Below are positions 25,747-34,436 of a DNA stretch of 64,000 nt, one piece after another. The DNA lies in the NCBI GenBank assembly GCA_030681515.1, contig JAUXSE010000025.1, positions 1-64,000 on the forward strand. The letters run 5' to 3'. A program made the position numbers and the translations under genes. Within the stretch, counting starts at the first letter, position 1. Every line of letters starts with the position of its first letter. Below the pieces are notes generated by a model, which ran no database searches, was not told the origin of the DNA, and saw only the letters and a list, made by a program, of their open reading frames with translations. Source of the stretch: Geothrix sp. (GTDB taxonomy: Bacteria; Acidobacteriota; Holophagae; Holophagales; Holophagaceae).

Positions 25747-26952
25747 ATGACCATGGATTCCATCGCCCTCTCCCGCCAGCAGCTAGACGGCGACAAGATG
25801 ATCATCAACCTGGGGCCGTCGCACCCCACGACCCATGGCACGCTCCGCATCGTGCTCGAACTCGAAGGCGAAACGATCACCAAGGCCACGCCCGAGATCG
25901 GGTACCTGCACCGGGGCGTCGAAAAACTCGGCGAAAGCCTCAGCTACCAGCAGTTCATCCCGCTGACCGATCGCCTGAACTACTGCAGCGCCATCATGAA
26001 CAACGTGGGCTACGCCGGCGCCGTGGAGAAGCTCCTGGGGATCCAGATCCCCAAGCGCGCGCAGCAGATCCGGGTGCTCATGTCCGAGCTTTCCAGGGTG
26101 GCCGACCACATCGTGTGCGTGGGCGTGAACGCCGTGGACATCGGCGCCTTCACGGCCTTCCTCTACCTGTTCAAGCAGCGCGAAACGGTCTACGACCTCT
26201 TCGAAATGGCCGCGGGCCAGCGGCTGCACACCAGCTTCACCCGCATCGGCGGCGTCTTCAGGGATCTTCCCGAGGGCTTCGTGCCCCTGGCCGAGCGATG
26301 GCTCGTGGAGTGCGAAGCGGCCATTGACGAACTGGAGCGGCTGCTCACGCGGAATCCCATCTGGCATGACCGCACCCGGGGCGTCGGCATCATCAGCGCC
26401 GAGGACGCCGTGAACTGGGGCTACACCGGACCCTGCCTCCGTGCCGCGGGCGTGCCCCAGGATCTGCGCAAGGCCCAGCCCTACCTGGGCTACGAGACCT
26501 ACGACTTCGACATCCCCGTGGGCACCACCGGCGATGTGTTCGACCGCTACCTGGTCCGCGTGGAGGAGATGCGCCAGAGCCTGCGCATCATCCGCCAGGT
26601 GCTGGACCGCCTGGAGCCCGGCCCCGTCATGGTGGACGATCCCAAGGTGGCCCTGCCGCCCAAGGAGAAGGTCTACACCCGGATGGAAAGCCTCATCCAC
26701 CACTTCAAGCTCATCATGCACGGCATGGAGATGCCCGTGGGCGAAGTCTACAGCGCCACCGAGGCGGCCAACGGCGAGCTGGGCTTCTACATCGTGAGCG
26801 ACGGCGGCAAGAACCCCTACCGCATCCGGGTCCGCCCCCCCTGCCTCCCCATCTTCAGCAGCTTCGAGGACCAGGTGAAGGGCGGCCTCCTCGCCGACGC
26901 CGTCGCCGTCCTCGGCGCGATGAATATTATCGCGGGTGAGCTGGATCGCTGA
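25747..26952 (+). CDS. nuoD: NADH-quinone oxidoreductase subunit D
   Basis: The 49-kDa-type subunit that forms the quinone pocket with NuoB. At 401 residues it is normal for the unfused form. It has the conserved LGPSHPTTHGTLR near the N-terminus (quinone histidine), EIGYLHRGVEK, the RPPCLP-type segment near the C-terminus and the usual VDR-like ending (here GELDR). A 9-bp inverted repeat, 26911-26919 with 26953-26961, brackets its last codons. The next nuo gene (nuoE) is 2.6 kb away, after unrelated genes. Confidence 0.96.
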   Translation: MTMDSIALSRQQLDGDKMIINLGPSHPTTHGTLRIVLELEGETITKATPEIGYLHRGVEKLGESLSYQQFIPLTDRLNYCSAIMNNVGYAGAVEKLLGIQIPKRAQQIRVLMSELSRVADHIVCVGVNAVDIGAFTAFLYLFKQRETVYDLFEMAAGQRLHTSFTRIGGVFRDLPEGFVPLAERWLVECEAAIDELERLLTRNPIWHDRTRGVGIISAEDAVNWGYTGPCLRAAGVPQDLRKAQPYLGYETYDFDIPVGTTGDVFDRYLVRVEEMRQSLRIIRQVLDRLEPGPVMVDDPKVALPPKEKVYTRMESLIHHFKLIMHGMEMPVGEVYSATEAANGELGFYIVSDGGKNPYRIRVRPPCLPIFSSFEDQVKGGLLADAVAVLGAMNIIAGELDR

Positions 26953-27219
26953 CGCGCCGAGTGAGGATCATTGCAGGCGAACTCGACCGCGAATTGACCA
27001 CTGCGCTGAACGGCTCCGGCGCGATGAGGCCGAAGCCTCGGCCAGGCTCCAAGAACATGGGCGGCAAATTCGGCCCAAATCTGCCAGCGTTCTCCTTCGG
27101 GAAGACCGGGACCCCCTCCCATTATTTGGGCGAATTGTGCCCTCTTTGACGTGAAATTCATCCGACATCATTCCTTATCACTCCATAATTCAAGCACTTG
27201 AATCCTGGAGCCCCCCGAC
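26953..27219. other. Intergenic region with NuoD-end echo
   Basis: Non-coding space of about 380 bp before flagellin, except for one oddity. Bases 26962-26991 read in frame as VRIIAGELDR, nearly repeating the NuoD ending NIIAGELDR, but with many silent base differences. The open frame continues to 27149 without family features. Further on, 27067-27080 pairs with 27124-27136 with one gap. I see no RNA gene. The last part contains the flagellin promoter. Confidence 0.45.
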
Positions 27220-27234
27220 TGGCACGCTCGCTGC
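27220..27234 (+). promoter_or_regulatory. Sigma-54 promoter of flagellin
   Basis: TGGCAC at 27220-27225 and CTGC at 27231-27234 match the -24/-12 pattern, with GG and GC exactly 12 bases apart. The flagellin ATG is about 100 bp downstream with a strong AAGGAG ribosome site. Late flagellar genes in several phyla use sigma-54. Confidence 0.65.
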
Positions 27235-27335
27235 GCTTCCTGGATCCCCCCCTGGTGGCGGGACACGGAGGTTCACATGCGAATGCAGGGATGCACGCAC
27301 CTCAACCGGTGCCTCAAGGCTGAAAGGAGCGCGTC

Positions 27336-28151
27336 ATGAGCGGTTCCATTCTCAACAACGTATCCGCCCTGAACGCCAGTCGGCAGTTGGGCATCACGGG
27401 CCAGGGCCTGGACAAGGCCATCGAGCGGCTGACCAGCGGCAAGCGGATCAACCGGGCCTCGGATGACGCGGCGGGCCTCGCCATCGCCAACCGCCTGGGC
27501 GCCGATGTCCGCGTCGCCGGACAGGGCCGCCGCAACGCCAACGATGGCATCTCGTACCTGCAGGTGGCCGATGGCGTCACGGAGGAGATCACCAACCTGC
27601 TCACCCGGGCCGCGGAACTGGCGGAACAGGCCGCCAGCGGAACCTCGGGCGCCGACAACGGGACCGGCAAGACGGCCATCAACGCCGAGTACATGAACAT
27701 CATCGCGACCATCAACGATATTGACGCCAAGACCAACTTCAACGGTGGCGCCATCTTCGGAGCCACCCTGAGCGTGGCCGTGGGCGATTACACCGCGGTG
27801 AGCCTGGTGATCGGGCAGGTGGACGCCACCACGCTGATGGCGGGCGCCGCGGGGAACATGCTGACCGCCAGCGGTGCCTCGGCGGAGCTCCTGAAGCTGC
27901 AGACGGCCCTGACCAACCTGTCCGCCGAACGGGGCAAGTTCGGCGCGGCCCAGCAGCAGCTGACCTCGCTTTCCAACTCCCTGGGAATCCAGGTGGAGAA
28001 CTTCACGGCGGCCTACAGTCAGATCAAGGACGCCAACATCGCCGACGAGGTGGTGGCCCTCAACAAGTTCCAGGTGCTCAACCAGTCCGGCATCAACGCG
28101 CTCAGCCAGGCCAACCAGGCCAGCCAGTCCATTCTGCAGCTCCTGCGCTAG
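27336..28151 (+). CDS. fliC: Flagellin
   Basis: The filament subunit, exported by the flagellar type III system. The 271-residue protein has both conserved termini (SILNNVSALNASRQLG with RLTSGKRINRASDDAAGLAIANRL; and the C-terminal DANIADEVVALNKFQVL...QASQSILQLLR). The central variable domain is short (about 130-185), so it is a compact flagellin. AAGGAG lies 7-8 bases before the ATG. It sits alone between nuoD and a MarR gene, with no other flagellar gene in the window. A PseG-like gene at 52.7-53.8 kb could support glycosylation. Confidence 0.96.
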   Translation: MSGSILNNVSALNASRQLGITGQGLDKAIERLTSGKRINRASDDAAGLAIANRLGADVRVAGQGRRNANDGISYLQVADGVTEEITNLLTRAAELAEQAASGTSGADNGTGKTAINAEYMNIIATINDIDAKTNFNGGAIFGATLSVAVGDYTAVSLVIGQVDATTLMAGAAGNMLTASGASAELLKLQTALTNLSAERGKFGAAQQQLTSLSNSLGIQVENFTAAYSQIKDANIADEVVALNKFQVLNQSGINALSQANQASQSILQLLR

Positions 28152-28200
28152 ACAGCCACCCGCCGCCACGAGGCCCGGCCCACGCCGGGCCTTCGGCTGT
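28152..28200. terminator. Flagellin terminator structure
   Basis: An inner stem, GGCCCGGC at 28172-28179 with GCCGGGCC at 28184-28191, sits inside an outer ACAGCC/GGCTGT pair (28152-28157 with 28195-28200). It lies between the flagellin stop and the convergent MarR stop and probably serves both. Confidence 0.65.
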
Positions 28201-28205
28201 ACGGA

Positions 28206-28697
28206 CTACCCGTTCGGGAGGGTTTCGAGCTGGGCGCGGTGATCGTTCCGCAGCCGTTCCAGCAGGCCCAGCAGGGCGTGGCGTTCATCCCCGGTCAGGC
28301 AGCGGTCCACCTGCTGGCAGAGCGAGTCGTGCCGCCCATGCAGCTTCAATTCAAGCGCGAGTCCCTTGGCCGTGATCTGCACGCGGCTGCCGCGGCGGTC
28401 GGCGGGGTTCTCGCAGCGCTTGACCAGCCCCCGGGCCTCCAGGCGGTTCACCAGGCGGGGCACGTCCGCGAAGCGGAAGATCATCCGGCCGCGGATGTCC
28501 TTCACCAGGTAGCCTTCCTTCGGGCCCCCCTTGAGGATGCGTAGCACGTTGAACTGCTGATCGGAGATGCCTTCGGGCCCGTAGAGGCCCTGGTCGAAGA
28601 GGCGGGCCACGTATTCCCGCGTGAGGAGCAGGGCCAGGGCCACCTCGTGGCCCGGTTCGAGGGGCCTGGTGATCTGGAGTTCCTCGCGGATGTGCAT
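28206..28697 (-). CDS. MarR-family regulator
   Basis: A winged-helix transcription factor of 163 residues. The DNA-binding region is clear: QFNVLRILKG, then the recognition helix and wing with PRLVNRLEARGLVKRCENPADRRGSRVQIT, the DxR wing motif of the family. The ATG at 28697 has AGGAG 6 bases upstream; the longer frame is not needed. It is divergent from a YceI gene, with 110 bp between them, and likely represses itself and that gene. The ligand is unknown. Confidence 0.9.
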   Translation of the reverse strand: MHIREELQITRPLEPGHEVALALLLTREYVARLFDQGLYGPEGISDQQFNVLRILKGGPKEGYLVKDIRGRMIFRFADVPRLVNRLEARGLVKRCENPADRRGSRVQITAKGLALELKLHGRHDSLCQQVDRCLTGDERHALLGLLERLRNDHRAQLETLPNG

Positions 28698-28737
28698 GAC
28701 GGCTCCTGCATCCACAGGATGGCAGATTTCCCAAAAA

Positions 28738-28791
28738 AGGTGTTGCAACTCCCGGTTGCCGGCCTAGACTTGCTTGCATGGTTGAACACCT
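28738..28791. promoter_or_regulatory. Candidate MarR operator region
   Basis: AGGTGTTGCAAC at 28738-28749 and GTTGAACACCT at 28781-28791 form an interrupted inverted repeat between the divergent MarR and yceI genes, and GTTGCAAC is itself a palindrome. The position suits a site bound by the MarR protein. This is inference from symmetry only. Confidence 0.4.
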
Positions 28792-28807
28792 ATTTCAAGG
28801 AGGCCCC

Positions 28808-29407
28808 ATGCGCCACCCCTTCCACACTCTCCTGGCCACCCTCGCCCTGGCGGTCCTGCCCGCCGCCCTGCCCGCGTTGGCCCAGGACACCTACAGGATT
28901 GACCCGTCCCACAGCGAGATCAGCTTCAAGATCCGCCACCTGTTGGCCAAGACCAGCGGCCGTTTCACGAAATTCGGCGGCACCATCAAGGTGGACCCGG
29001 CGGACATCGGCAAGTCCAGCGTGGAGGTCAGCATCGAGGCCGCCAGCATCAACACGGATAACGAAGGCCGCGATAAGCACCTGAAGGGGGCGGACTTCTT
29101 TGAGGTGGAGAAGTTTCCCGCCATCACCTTCAAGAGCACCTCGGTGAAGGAAGTGGCCAAGGGCAGGCTGGAAGTCACCGGCGACTTCACGCTGCATGGC
29201 GTCACCCGGAAGATCACCTTCCCCATCACCCACGCGGGCAGCCAGCCCGGCATGCAGCCTGGCACCGTGGTGGCGGGCTTCATTGACGGCGCCCTGACCC
29301 TCAACCGCAACGACTACGGCATCAAGTACGGTCCCGGTGTGCTGGGCGAGGACGTGGCCATCAGTCTCAACATCGAGGCCGGCAAGGCGGAAACCGTCAA
29401 AAAGTAG
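28808..29407 (+). CDS. YceI-family periplasmic protein
   Basis: A lipocalin-like YceI protein that binds isoprenoid-type lipids in a beta-barrel. The 199 residues include a signal peptide with the cleavage region LPALAQD, then DPSHSEISFKIRHLLAKTSGRF, the DKHLKGADFFEVEKFPAITFKS motif and TLHGVTRKITF, all typical. The ATG at 28808 has AAGGAGG 5 bases upstream, which is much better than the upstream in-frame start. Its divergent MarR neighbour suggests stress- or ligand-controlled expression. Confidence 0.93.
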   Translation: MRHPFHTLLATLALAVLPAALPALAQDTYRIDPSHSEISFKIRHLLAKTSGRFTKFGGTIKVDPADIGKSSVEVSIEAASINTDNEGRDKHLKGADFFEVEKFPAITFKSTSVKEVAKGRLEVTGDFTLHGVTRKITFPITHAGSQPGMQPGTVVAGFIDGALTLNRNDYGIKYGPGVLGEDVAISLNIEAGKAETVKK

Positions 29408-29522
29408 GGAGCCACTGCGATCTCTGAGCTTCGGGCCAGGCTGGAGGGGATGGGGGCACCCGGTTAATCCCGGTGGTCCTTCTCCGCTTTGGGCTAAACT
29501 GAGCCCTCATGCGAGCGCGCCC

Positions 29523-30098
29523 ATGAATCATCCCCAGCCCACCGAGACCTCGAAGGAACCCCTGGCCCCGGGCCAGCGGCTTCCTGAATCCGAGTGCAAG
29601 GAACTCAGCCCCGAAGCCATCGCCGAGATCCACGCCATCATGGCGAAGTACCCGGACAAGCTCGCGGCCACGCTGCCCGCCCTCTACATCGCCCAGCGCG
29701 AGTTCGGCTTCGTGAGCCTGTCCGCCATGAAGGCCGTGGCCAGGGCCATCGGCATCCCCGAGGGACATGTCTTCGGCGTGGCCACCTTCTACACGATGTA
29801 TCAGAAGGCGCCCGTCGGTAAGTTCCACTTCTCCGTCTGCACCAACATCAGCTGCGCCCTCCGCGGCGCGGCCCAGCTGCTGGAGAAGGTCTGCGAAAGG
29901 ACCGGCGTGAAACCCGGCGAAGGCCCCAGCCCGGACGGCCTGTGGAGTGTCGAGGAAGTGGAATGCCTGGCTGGCTGCGGCGTGGCGCCCTGCATCCAGG
30001 TGAACCACGATGTCTACGATGAACTGGTGGACGAGGACAAGCTCGTCGAGGTCATGGAAGCCTGCAAGCGCGGCGACTATCGCCCCTGGGCTGAATAA
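29523..30098 (+). CDS. nuoE: NADH-quinone oxidoreductase subunit E
   Basis: The 24-kDa-type subunit of complex I with a thioredoxin-like fold holding a [2Fe-2S] cluster. Ligands are C106 and C111 (SVCTNISC) plus two cysteines in CLAGCGVAPC. At 191 residues it is slightly long because of an N-terminal proline/glutamate extension of about 25 residues. The frame is open further upstream, but the ATG at 29523 begins just before the family domain. nuoF follows after a 102-bp hairpin-bearing spacer. No nuoG-N genes follow in the window. Confidence 0.94.
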   Translation: MNHPQPTETSKEPLAPGQRLPESECKELSPEAIAEIHAIMAKYPDKLAATLPALYIAQREFGFVSLSAMKAVARAIGIPEGHVFGVATFYTMYQKAPVGKFHFSVCTNISCALRGAAQLLEKVCERTGVKPGEGPSPDGLWSVEEVECLAGCGVAPCIQVNHDVYDELVDEDKLVEVMEACKRGDYRPWAE

Positions 30099-30104
30099 TG
30101 CTGT

Positions 30105-30147
30105 CCGGGGGAACTGCCTGCTCGCTACGCTCGCGATGTTCCCCCGG
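30105..30147. other. Hairpin between nuoE and nuoF
   Basis: A 10-bp perfect stem, 30105-30114 with 30138-30147 (CCGGGGGAAC/GTTCCCCCGG), encloses a smaller GCTCGC/GCGAGC-type hairpin. Without a T run it is unlikely to stop transcription fully. It may set the nuoE to nuoF ratio or be an inserted repeat. Confidence 0.5.
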
Positions 30148-30200
30148 GCCCTCGCTGCTCAGTCGGCAAAGCCTCCTTCGCAGCCTATCGAGGTAAGTCC

Positions 30201-31571
30201 ATGGTAGCCATCCGCACCAAACCCGATCTCCACACCTACACCTTCCCCGGCTTCGGATCGGAGCAGTTCCCGAACCTGATGCTCCGGGGCGCGGGCGATC
30301 TGGATAACTGGCACATCAAGGTCTACGAGCAGAAGCACGAAGGCTACGTGGCCATGAAGGCCGCGTTGAAGATGGAGCCCGTGGCCGTGACCGAGGAGGT
30401 CAAGGCCTCCGGCATCCGGGGCCGCGGCGGCGCCGGCTTCCCGGCGGGCCTGAAGTGGTCCTTCATGCCCAAGGACACCGCCGACCGCACGTTCACCCGC
30501 TACCTGGTCTGCAACGGCGACGAAGGCGAACCCGGCACCTTCAAGGATCGCGTCATCCTCGAATACAACCCCCACCAGTTGATCGAAGGCATGATCATCG
30601 CCGGCTGGGCCATGCAGTGCGTCACGGGCTATGTCTACATCCGCGGTGAATTCCTGTGGCTCATCGAAAAGCTCGAAGCGGCCCTCCAGCAGGCCCGCGA
30701 CGCCGGGTATCTCGGCAAGAACATCCTGGGCACCGGCTGGGATTTCGACATCCTGGTCTACCGGGGCGCCGGTGCCTACATCTGCGGCGAGGAAACGGCC
30801 CTGCTCAATTCGCTGGAGGGCCGCCGGGGCGAACCCCGCGTGAAGCCGCCCTTCCCGGCGGCCAAGGGCGCTTTCGGCCAGCCCACCACCGTGAACAATG
30901 TGGAAACCCTGGCCGCCGTGCCGCCGATCCTCCGCATGGGCGGCGCCGAGTACGCCAAGATCGGCACGCCCAAGAACACCGGCACCCGCATCTTCGGCGT
31001 CAGCGGCCACGTGAAGCGGCCCGGCATCTACGAACTGCCCCTGGGCACCCCCATGAACTTCCTCGTGGAGGAATTGGCGGGTGGCTCCAGCACCGGCCGG
31101 AAGATCAAGGCCATCATTCCCGGCGGCGCCAGCGCGCCCATGCTGGACGAAAAGGACTTCGACTGTCCCCTGGATTTCGACACGATGAAGGCCCGCGGTT
31201 CCATGGCCGGTTCCGGCGGTCTCATCGTCATGGACGAGGACACCTGCATCGTCCAGGCGACGCTGCGCCTCATCCGCTTCTACGCCCACGAGAGCTGCGG
31301 CCAGTGCACCCCCTGCCGCGAAGGCTGCAACTGGATGGAGATGATCCTGTACCGCATCGAGCATGGCCAGGGCCGCATGGAGGACCTGGATCTGCTCGCC
31401 AGCCTCACGCCGCGCATCAGCCTGCGCACCCTCTGCCCCCTGGGCGACGCCGCCTGCGGCCCCATGGATTCGGCGCTCCAGAAGTTCCGCCACGAATTCG
31501 AGCATCACATCACCCACAAGACCTGCTACACCACGGGATCCCGCCTATTGTCCAAGGTGGGCGCGCACTAG
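30201..31571 (+). CDS. nuoF: NADH-quinone oxidoreductase subunit F
   Basis: The 51-kDa-type subunit, which binds NADH and FMN and one [4Fe-4S] cluster. Motifs in order: GRGGAGFPAGLKW (NADH-binding), CNGDEGEPGTFKDR (FMN), GAGAYICGEETALLNSLEG, and the cluster ligands ESCGQCTPCREG with a later cysteine in LCPLGD. The 456-residue length is slightly above the E. coli protein. The ATG at 30201 follows GAGG. It pairs with nuoE upstream and is followed by an unrelated transporter. Confidence 0.97.
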   Translation: MVAIRTKPDLHTYTFPGFGSEQFPNLMLRGAGDLDNWHIKVYEQKHEGYVAMKAALKMEPVAVTEEVKASGIRGRGGAGFPAGLKWSFMPKDTADRTFTRYLVCNGDEGEPGTFKDRVILEYNPHQLIEGMIIAGWAMQCVTGYVYIRGEFLWLIEKLEAALQQARDAGYLGKNILGTGWDFDILVYRGAGAYICGEETALLNSLEGRRGEPRVKPPFPAAKGAFGQPTTVNNVETLAAVPPILRMGGAEYAKIGTPKNTGTRIFGVSGHVKRPGIYELPLGTPMNFLVEELAGGSSTGRKIKAIIPGGASAPMLDEKDFDCPLDFDTMKARGSMAGSGGLIVMDEDTCIVQATLRLIRFYAHESCGQCTPCREGCNWMEMILYRIEHGQGRMEDLDLLASLTPRISLRTLCPLGDAACGPMDSALQKFRHEFEHHITHKTCYTTGSRLLSKVGAH

Positions 31572-31585
31572 GGTAGGCGCTGCAC

Positions 31586-32473
31586 ATGCCCATCACTGGA
31601 ATCGGCCTGGCCTTCACCCTCGTGGGGGCCCTGTCCTGGGCGCTGTTCGACGCCCTGCGGAAGCGGCTGGCCCGGGAGGTGTCGCCCATCCACCTCGGCC
31701 TGCTCCTGCCCCTGGCCCAGGCGCCTCTGTTGGCCCTGTGGGCCGCGACCCGCGAACCCTTCGGCCTGCCCGCCGCATGCCTCCCGCCGCTGGCCGCGTC
31801 GGCCGTGCTGAATGGCATCGCCCTGGTTCTCTTCCTGGAGGCCCTGCGCCTTTCGCCCATGAGCCTCACGATCCCGCTGCTGAGTTTCACGCCGGTGATC
31901 TCCACCACCCTGGCCTGGATCTTCCGCGGGCAGGCACCGGGATCCGCGCAGTATGCCGGGGCGGCCCTGGTGGTGCTCGGCGCCGTGGTGCTGGGGCTCG
32001 GGGGTGGGGCGTGGCGGGGGCTGGCGGTCTCGGTCCGGGAACCGGGGGTGCGCCGCATGGCGCTCGTGGCGCTGCTCTGGGGCGGCACCAGCGTCCTGGA
32101 CCAGACGGCCGTGACCCTCGGGGCGGGGGCCTGGTACGCCCCGGTGGTCACGGCGGCCGTGGCCGTGCTCATGCTGCTCTGGGCCGTGCTGCGCGGGCAG
32201 GTCCGGTCTTTCCTGCAAGCCGTGCGCCCGCTGGCCTCGCGCCCTCTGCTGGTGGGCACGGCCGTGGTGATCGGCGCCGCGGCCCTGGCGGTGCAGATCG
32301 AGGCCTTCCGCTGGGCGCCCATCGGTTTCATCGAGGTGGTCAAGCGGGGTGCGGGCATGGCCAGCGCCGTGATCCTGGGCCGGTTCGTTTTCGGTGAGCC
32401 CCTGAATGGGCAGAAGGCCCTGGCCGTGGCGCTGCTCACCCTGGGCGTCGCGCTGGTGGTGGGCCTGCGCTAG
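31586..32473 (+). CDS. EamA/DMT-family transporter
   Basis: A drug/metabolite transporter superfamily protein of 295 residues with ten predicted helices arranged as two EamA repeats (about 5-140 and 155-293). Substrates of this family vary (amino acids, nucleotide sugars, drugs), and none can be assigned here. It starts 14 bp after nuoF and may ride on its transcript. The ribosome site is weak. A perfect 16-bp hairpin follows 35 bp after its stop. Confidence 0.88.
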   Translation: MPITGIGLAFTLVGALSWALFDALRKRLAREVSPIHLGLLLPLAQAPLLALWAATREPFGLPAACLPPLAASAVLNGIALVLFLEALRLSPMSLTIPLLSFTPVISTTLAWIFRGQAPGSAQYAGAALVVLGAVVLGLGGGAWRGLAVSVREPGVRRMALVALLWGGTSVLDQTAVTLGAGAWYAPVVTAAVAVLMLLWAVLRGQVRSFLQAVRPLASRPLLVGTAVVIGAAALAVQIEAFRWAPIGFIEVVKRGAGMASAVILGRFVFGEPLNGQKALAVALLTLGVALVVGLR

Positions 32474-32508
32474 TGGCGCGTCCCCGCATCCAACAAGGCT
32501 TTTGGCTC

Positions 32509-32544
32509 GCTCGGAACTGGGCGCTAGGGCGCCCAGTTCCGAGC
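32509..32544. terminator. Perfect 16-bp hairpin
   Basis: Bases 32509-32524 are the exact reverse complement of 32529-32544, with the loop TAGG. It lies between the transporter stop and the phosphoesterase ATG. There is no T tract, so it is either a weak terminator, an mRNA-stabilising stem or an inserted palindrome. Confidence 0.55.
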
Positions 32545-32560
32545 TGGGATACTGCCTGAC

Positions 32561-33910
32561 ATGCGAACCCTGCTCCTCTGTCTCCTCACCGCGTTCATGC
32601 ACGCCCAGGACGCCTTCCTGGTGAAGCCCTACCTGCAGCTGGGGGATGCGCCGAGGTCCATGCCGAAGGAACGGCTGGATTTGATGTGGCACACGGAGGA
32701 CCGCGATGGCGCCTGGATCGTGGAGGTGCGGGGCGCCCAGGGCTGGACGGCGCTGGCGGGAGCCACCTTCCACCGCCTTGATACGCCGCCGCTGCCGGCG
32801 CACCGGATCCACCGCGTCACGATGAACAACCTGCCGCAGGGCGCGAGCGTGCCCTACCGCGTCAAGCTGGACGGAGCGGTGGTGTTCGAGGCGGAGGCCC
32901 AGACGCGCAAGGCCGGGGCCCACCGGATGATCGTGTTGGGCGACGCGGCGAATGGCTCCGCCACCCAGGCGGCCATCGCCAGGGCCGTGGCGGCCGCCCG
33001 GCCGGACGCCGTCTTCATCGCCGGGGACCTGGTCTATGGCCGGGGCCGCGCCTCGGAGTACCGCGCGCATTTCTTCCCGGTCTACAACAGCGACGAGACC
33101 CCCCTGATGCGCCGGGTGCCCGTTCTCGGCGTGCCCGGCAACCACGATGTTCCCTACGATCTGAAGAAGTGGCCGGATGCTCCGGCCTATTTCGCCTACT
33201 GGTCCCTGCCCCTGAATGGCCCCGCGCTGAAAGCAGGGGAGGCCAACGCCGCGCCCGTGGTGGCGGGCGTCCATGATGCGGTGGTGGCGGCCTCGGGTCC
33301 GGCCTTCCCGCGCATGGCCAGCTTCAGCTTCGACTACGGCAAGGTCCACTGGACCGTGCTGGATTCCAATGTCTACACCGACTGGGAAAGCCCCGCGCTG
33401 AAGGCCTGGCTCGAAGCCGACCTGAAGGCCGCCAAGGGCGCGGCTTGGCGCATCGTGGCCCTGCACCATCCCCTCTTCCAGAGCTCCCGGACCCACGCCG
33501 ATGATCAGTGGATGCGGCCCATCAGCCCCATCCTGGAGAAGTACGGCGTGGATCTGGTGCTGGCGGGCCACGTCCACAACTACCAGCGCACGGTGCCGCT
33601 CCGGTTCCGGCCCACGAAGGTCGGTCCCCGCGGCAAGGCCGTGGCAGGCGAGTTCACCGTGGACCAGGCCTTCGATGGCAAGACCGTCACCCGCGCCAAG
33701 GGCATCATCCACATCGTCACGGGCGCCGGTGGCGCCGAGCTCTACGACTCCTGGCAGACCGACGCCAAGGCCAGCTGGCAGCCCTGGACCCGCGCCTTCA
33801 TCTCCGACAGACACTCCTTCACCGTGCTGGATGTGAAGGCAAAGACGCTGAAACTGCGCCAGCTCGACACCGAAGGGCGGGAGCTGGATGCGATCACGTT
33901 GACGAAGTGA
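32561..33910 (+). CDS. Secreted metallophosphoesterase
   Basis: A periplasmic or secreted calcineurin-like phosphoesterase of 449 residues, resembling purple acid phosphatase-type enzymes. A short signal peptide (about 1-15, ending AFMHAQ) precedes a beta-sandwich domain (about 20-120). The dimetal core then has VLGDAANG, IAGDLVYG, GVPGNHDV, LHHPLF and AGHVHNYQRT, giving all the usual Asp/Asn/His ligands. The substrate is probably a phosphate mono- or diester. It lies alone after a hairpin. Confidence 0.9.
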   Translation: MRTLLLCLLTAFMHAQDAFLVKPYLQLGDAPRSMPKERLDLMWHTEDRDGAWIVEVRGAQGWTALAGATFHRLDTPPLPAHRIHRVTMNNLPQGASVPYRVKLDGAVVFEAEAQTRKAGAHRMIVLGDAANGSATQAAIARAVAAARPDAVFIAGDLVYGRGRASEYRAHFFPVYNSDETPLMRRVPVLGVPGNHDVPYDLKKWPDAPAYFAYWSLPLNGPALKAGEANAAPVVAGVHDAVVAASGPAFPRMASFSFDYGKVHWTVLDSNVYTDWESPALKAWLEADLKAAKGAAWRIVALHHPLFQSSRTHADDQWMRPISPILEKYGVDLVLAGHVHNYQRTVPLRFRPTKVGPRGKAVAGEFTVDQAFDGKTVTRAKGIIHIVTGAGGAELYDSWQTDAKASWQPWTRAFISDRHSFTVLDVKAKTLKLRQLDTEGRELDAITLTK

Positions 33911-34012
33911 TCGGCAACTGACAGAAGAACCCGACCGACCCAGTCAAACGAATGCCAGGGTCAATAAGTCGCTATGTATAGATGGCGGGTCCTCCCATGT
34001 GGGGGCAGGGAG

Positions 34013-34327
34013 TCAGCCTTTGCGCTGTTCGAACTGGGTTACAAACTTCTTGATCAGGATCCCATCGGGACCAAAGACGAAATGGTAGGTTTCGCCTGTC
34101 GCCGTCTGCATGCCGGCCACGATGAAGTGGTACTGGTAGTCCGTGGAATTGTCTGTGCTGTCCTTGAAGATGGTTTTCGGCTGGCCGAGCTTCTCTGACA
34201 CCTGGGCCATGGTCGCCGTGCCCGTCTTGAACTGGTCCAGCTCGGAGGGGTCTATCTTCCTTCCCATGGTGACGCTGCAGGCCGTGAGCAGAGCGAGGAT
34301 AACCGGGATGAGAACGCGAGTGTTCAT
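34013..34327 (-). CDS. Small BamE/SmpA-like lipoprotein
   Basis: A 104-residue predicted lipoprotein. The signal MNTRVLIPVILALLTAC ends in a lipobox with the cysteine at 17. The mature part begins near an F-K-T-G-T-A-T-x-x-Q-V pattern (FKTGTATMAQVSEKLGQP), the start of the SmpA/OmlA/BamE-type repeat, then has a YQYHF strand. It may assist envelope assembly, but the match is to the fold pattern only. The ATG at 34327 has AAGGAGA 5 bases upstream; the longer frame is unsupported. It marks the edge of a low-GC patch. Confidence 0.75.
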   Translation of the reverse strand: MNTRVLIPVILALLTACSVTMGRKIDPSELDQFKTGTATMAQVSEKLGQPKTIFKDSTDNSTDYQYHFIVAGMQTATGETYHFVFGPDGILIKKFVTQFEQRKG

Positions 34328-34436
34328 GTTGTCTCCTTGGAGAGATCCGTTATCGCATTTTGGCACTGAGGGGCAATCAGATATAAATCGATGAAAATGG
34401 ATAGCCAAAGAATAATTTGAAGACGTGTTAACTAGT

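Noticed and set aside
26961-27149. A 62-codon frame starting RIIAGELDR, which looks like the start of RsmD.
   Set aside because: Nothing after the first nine residues resembles RsmD, and the similarity to the NuoD end explains them better. There is no ribosome site.
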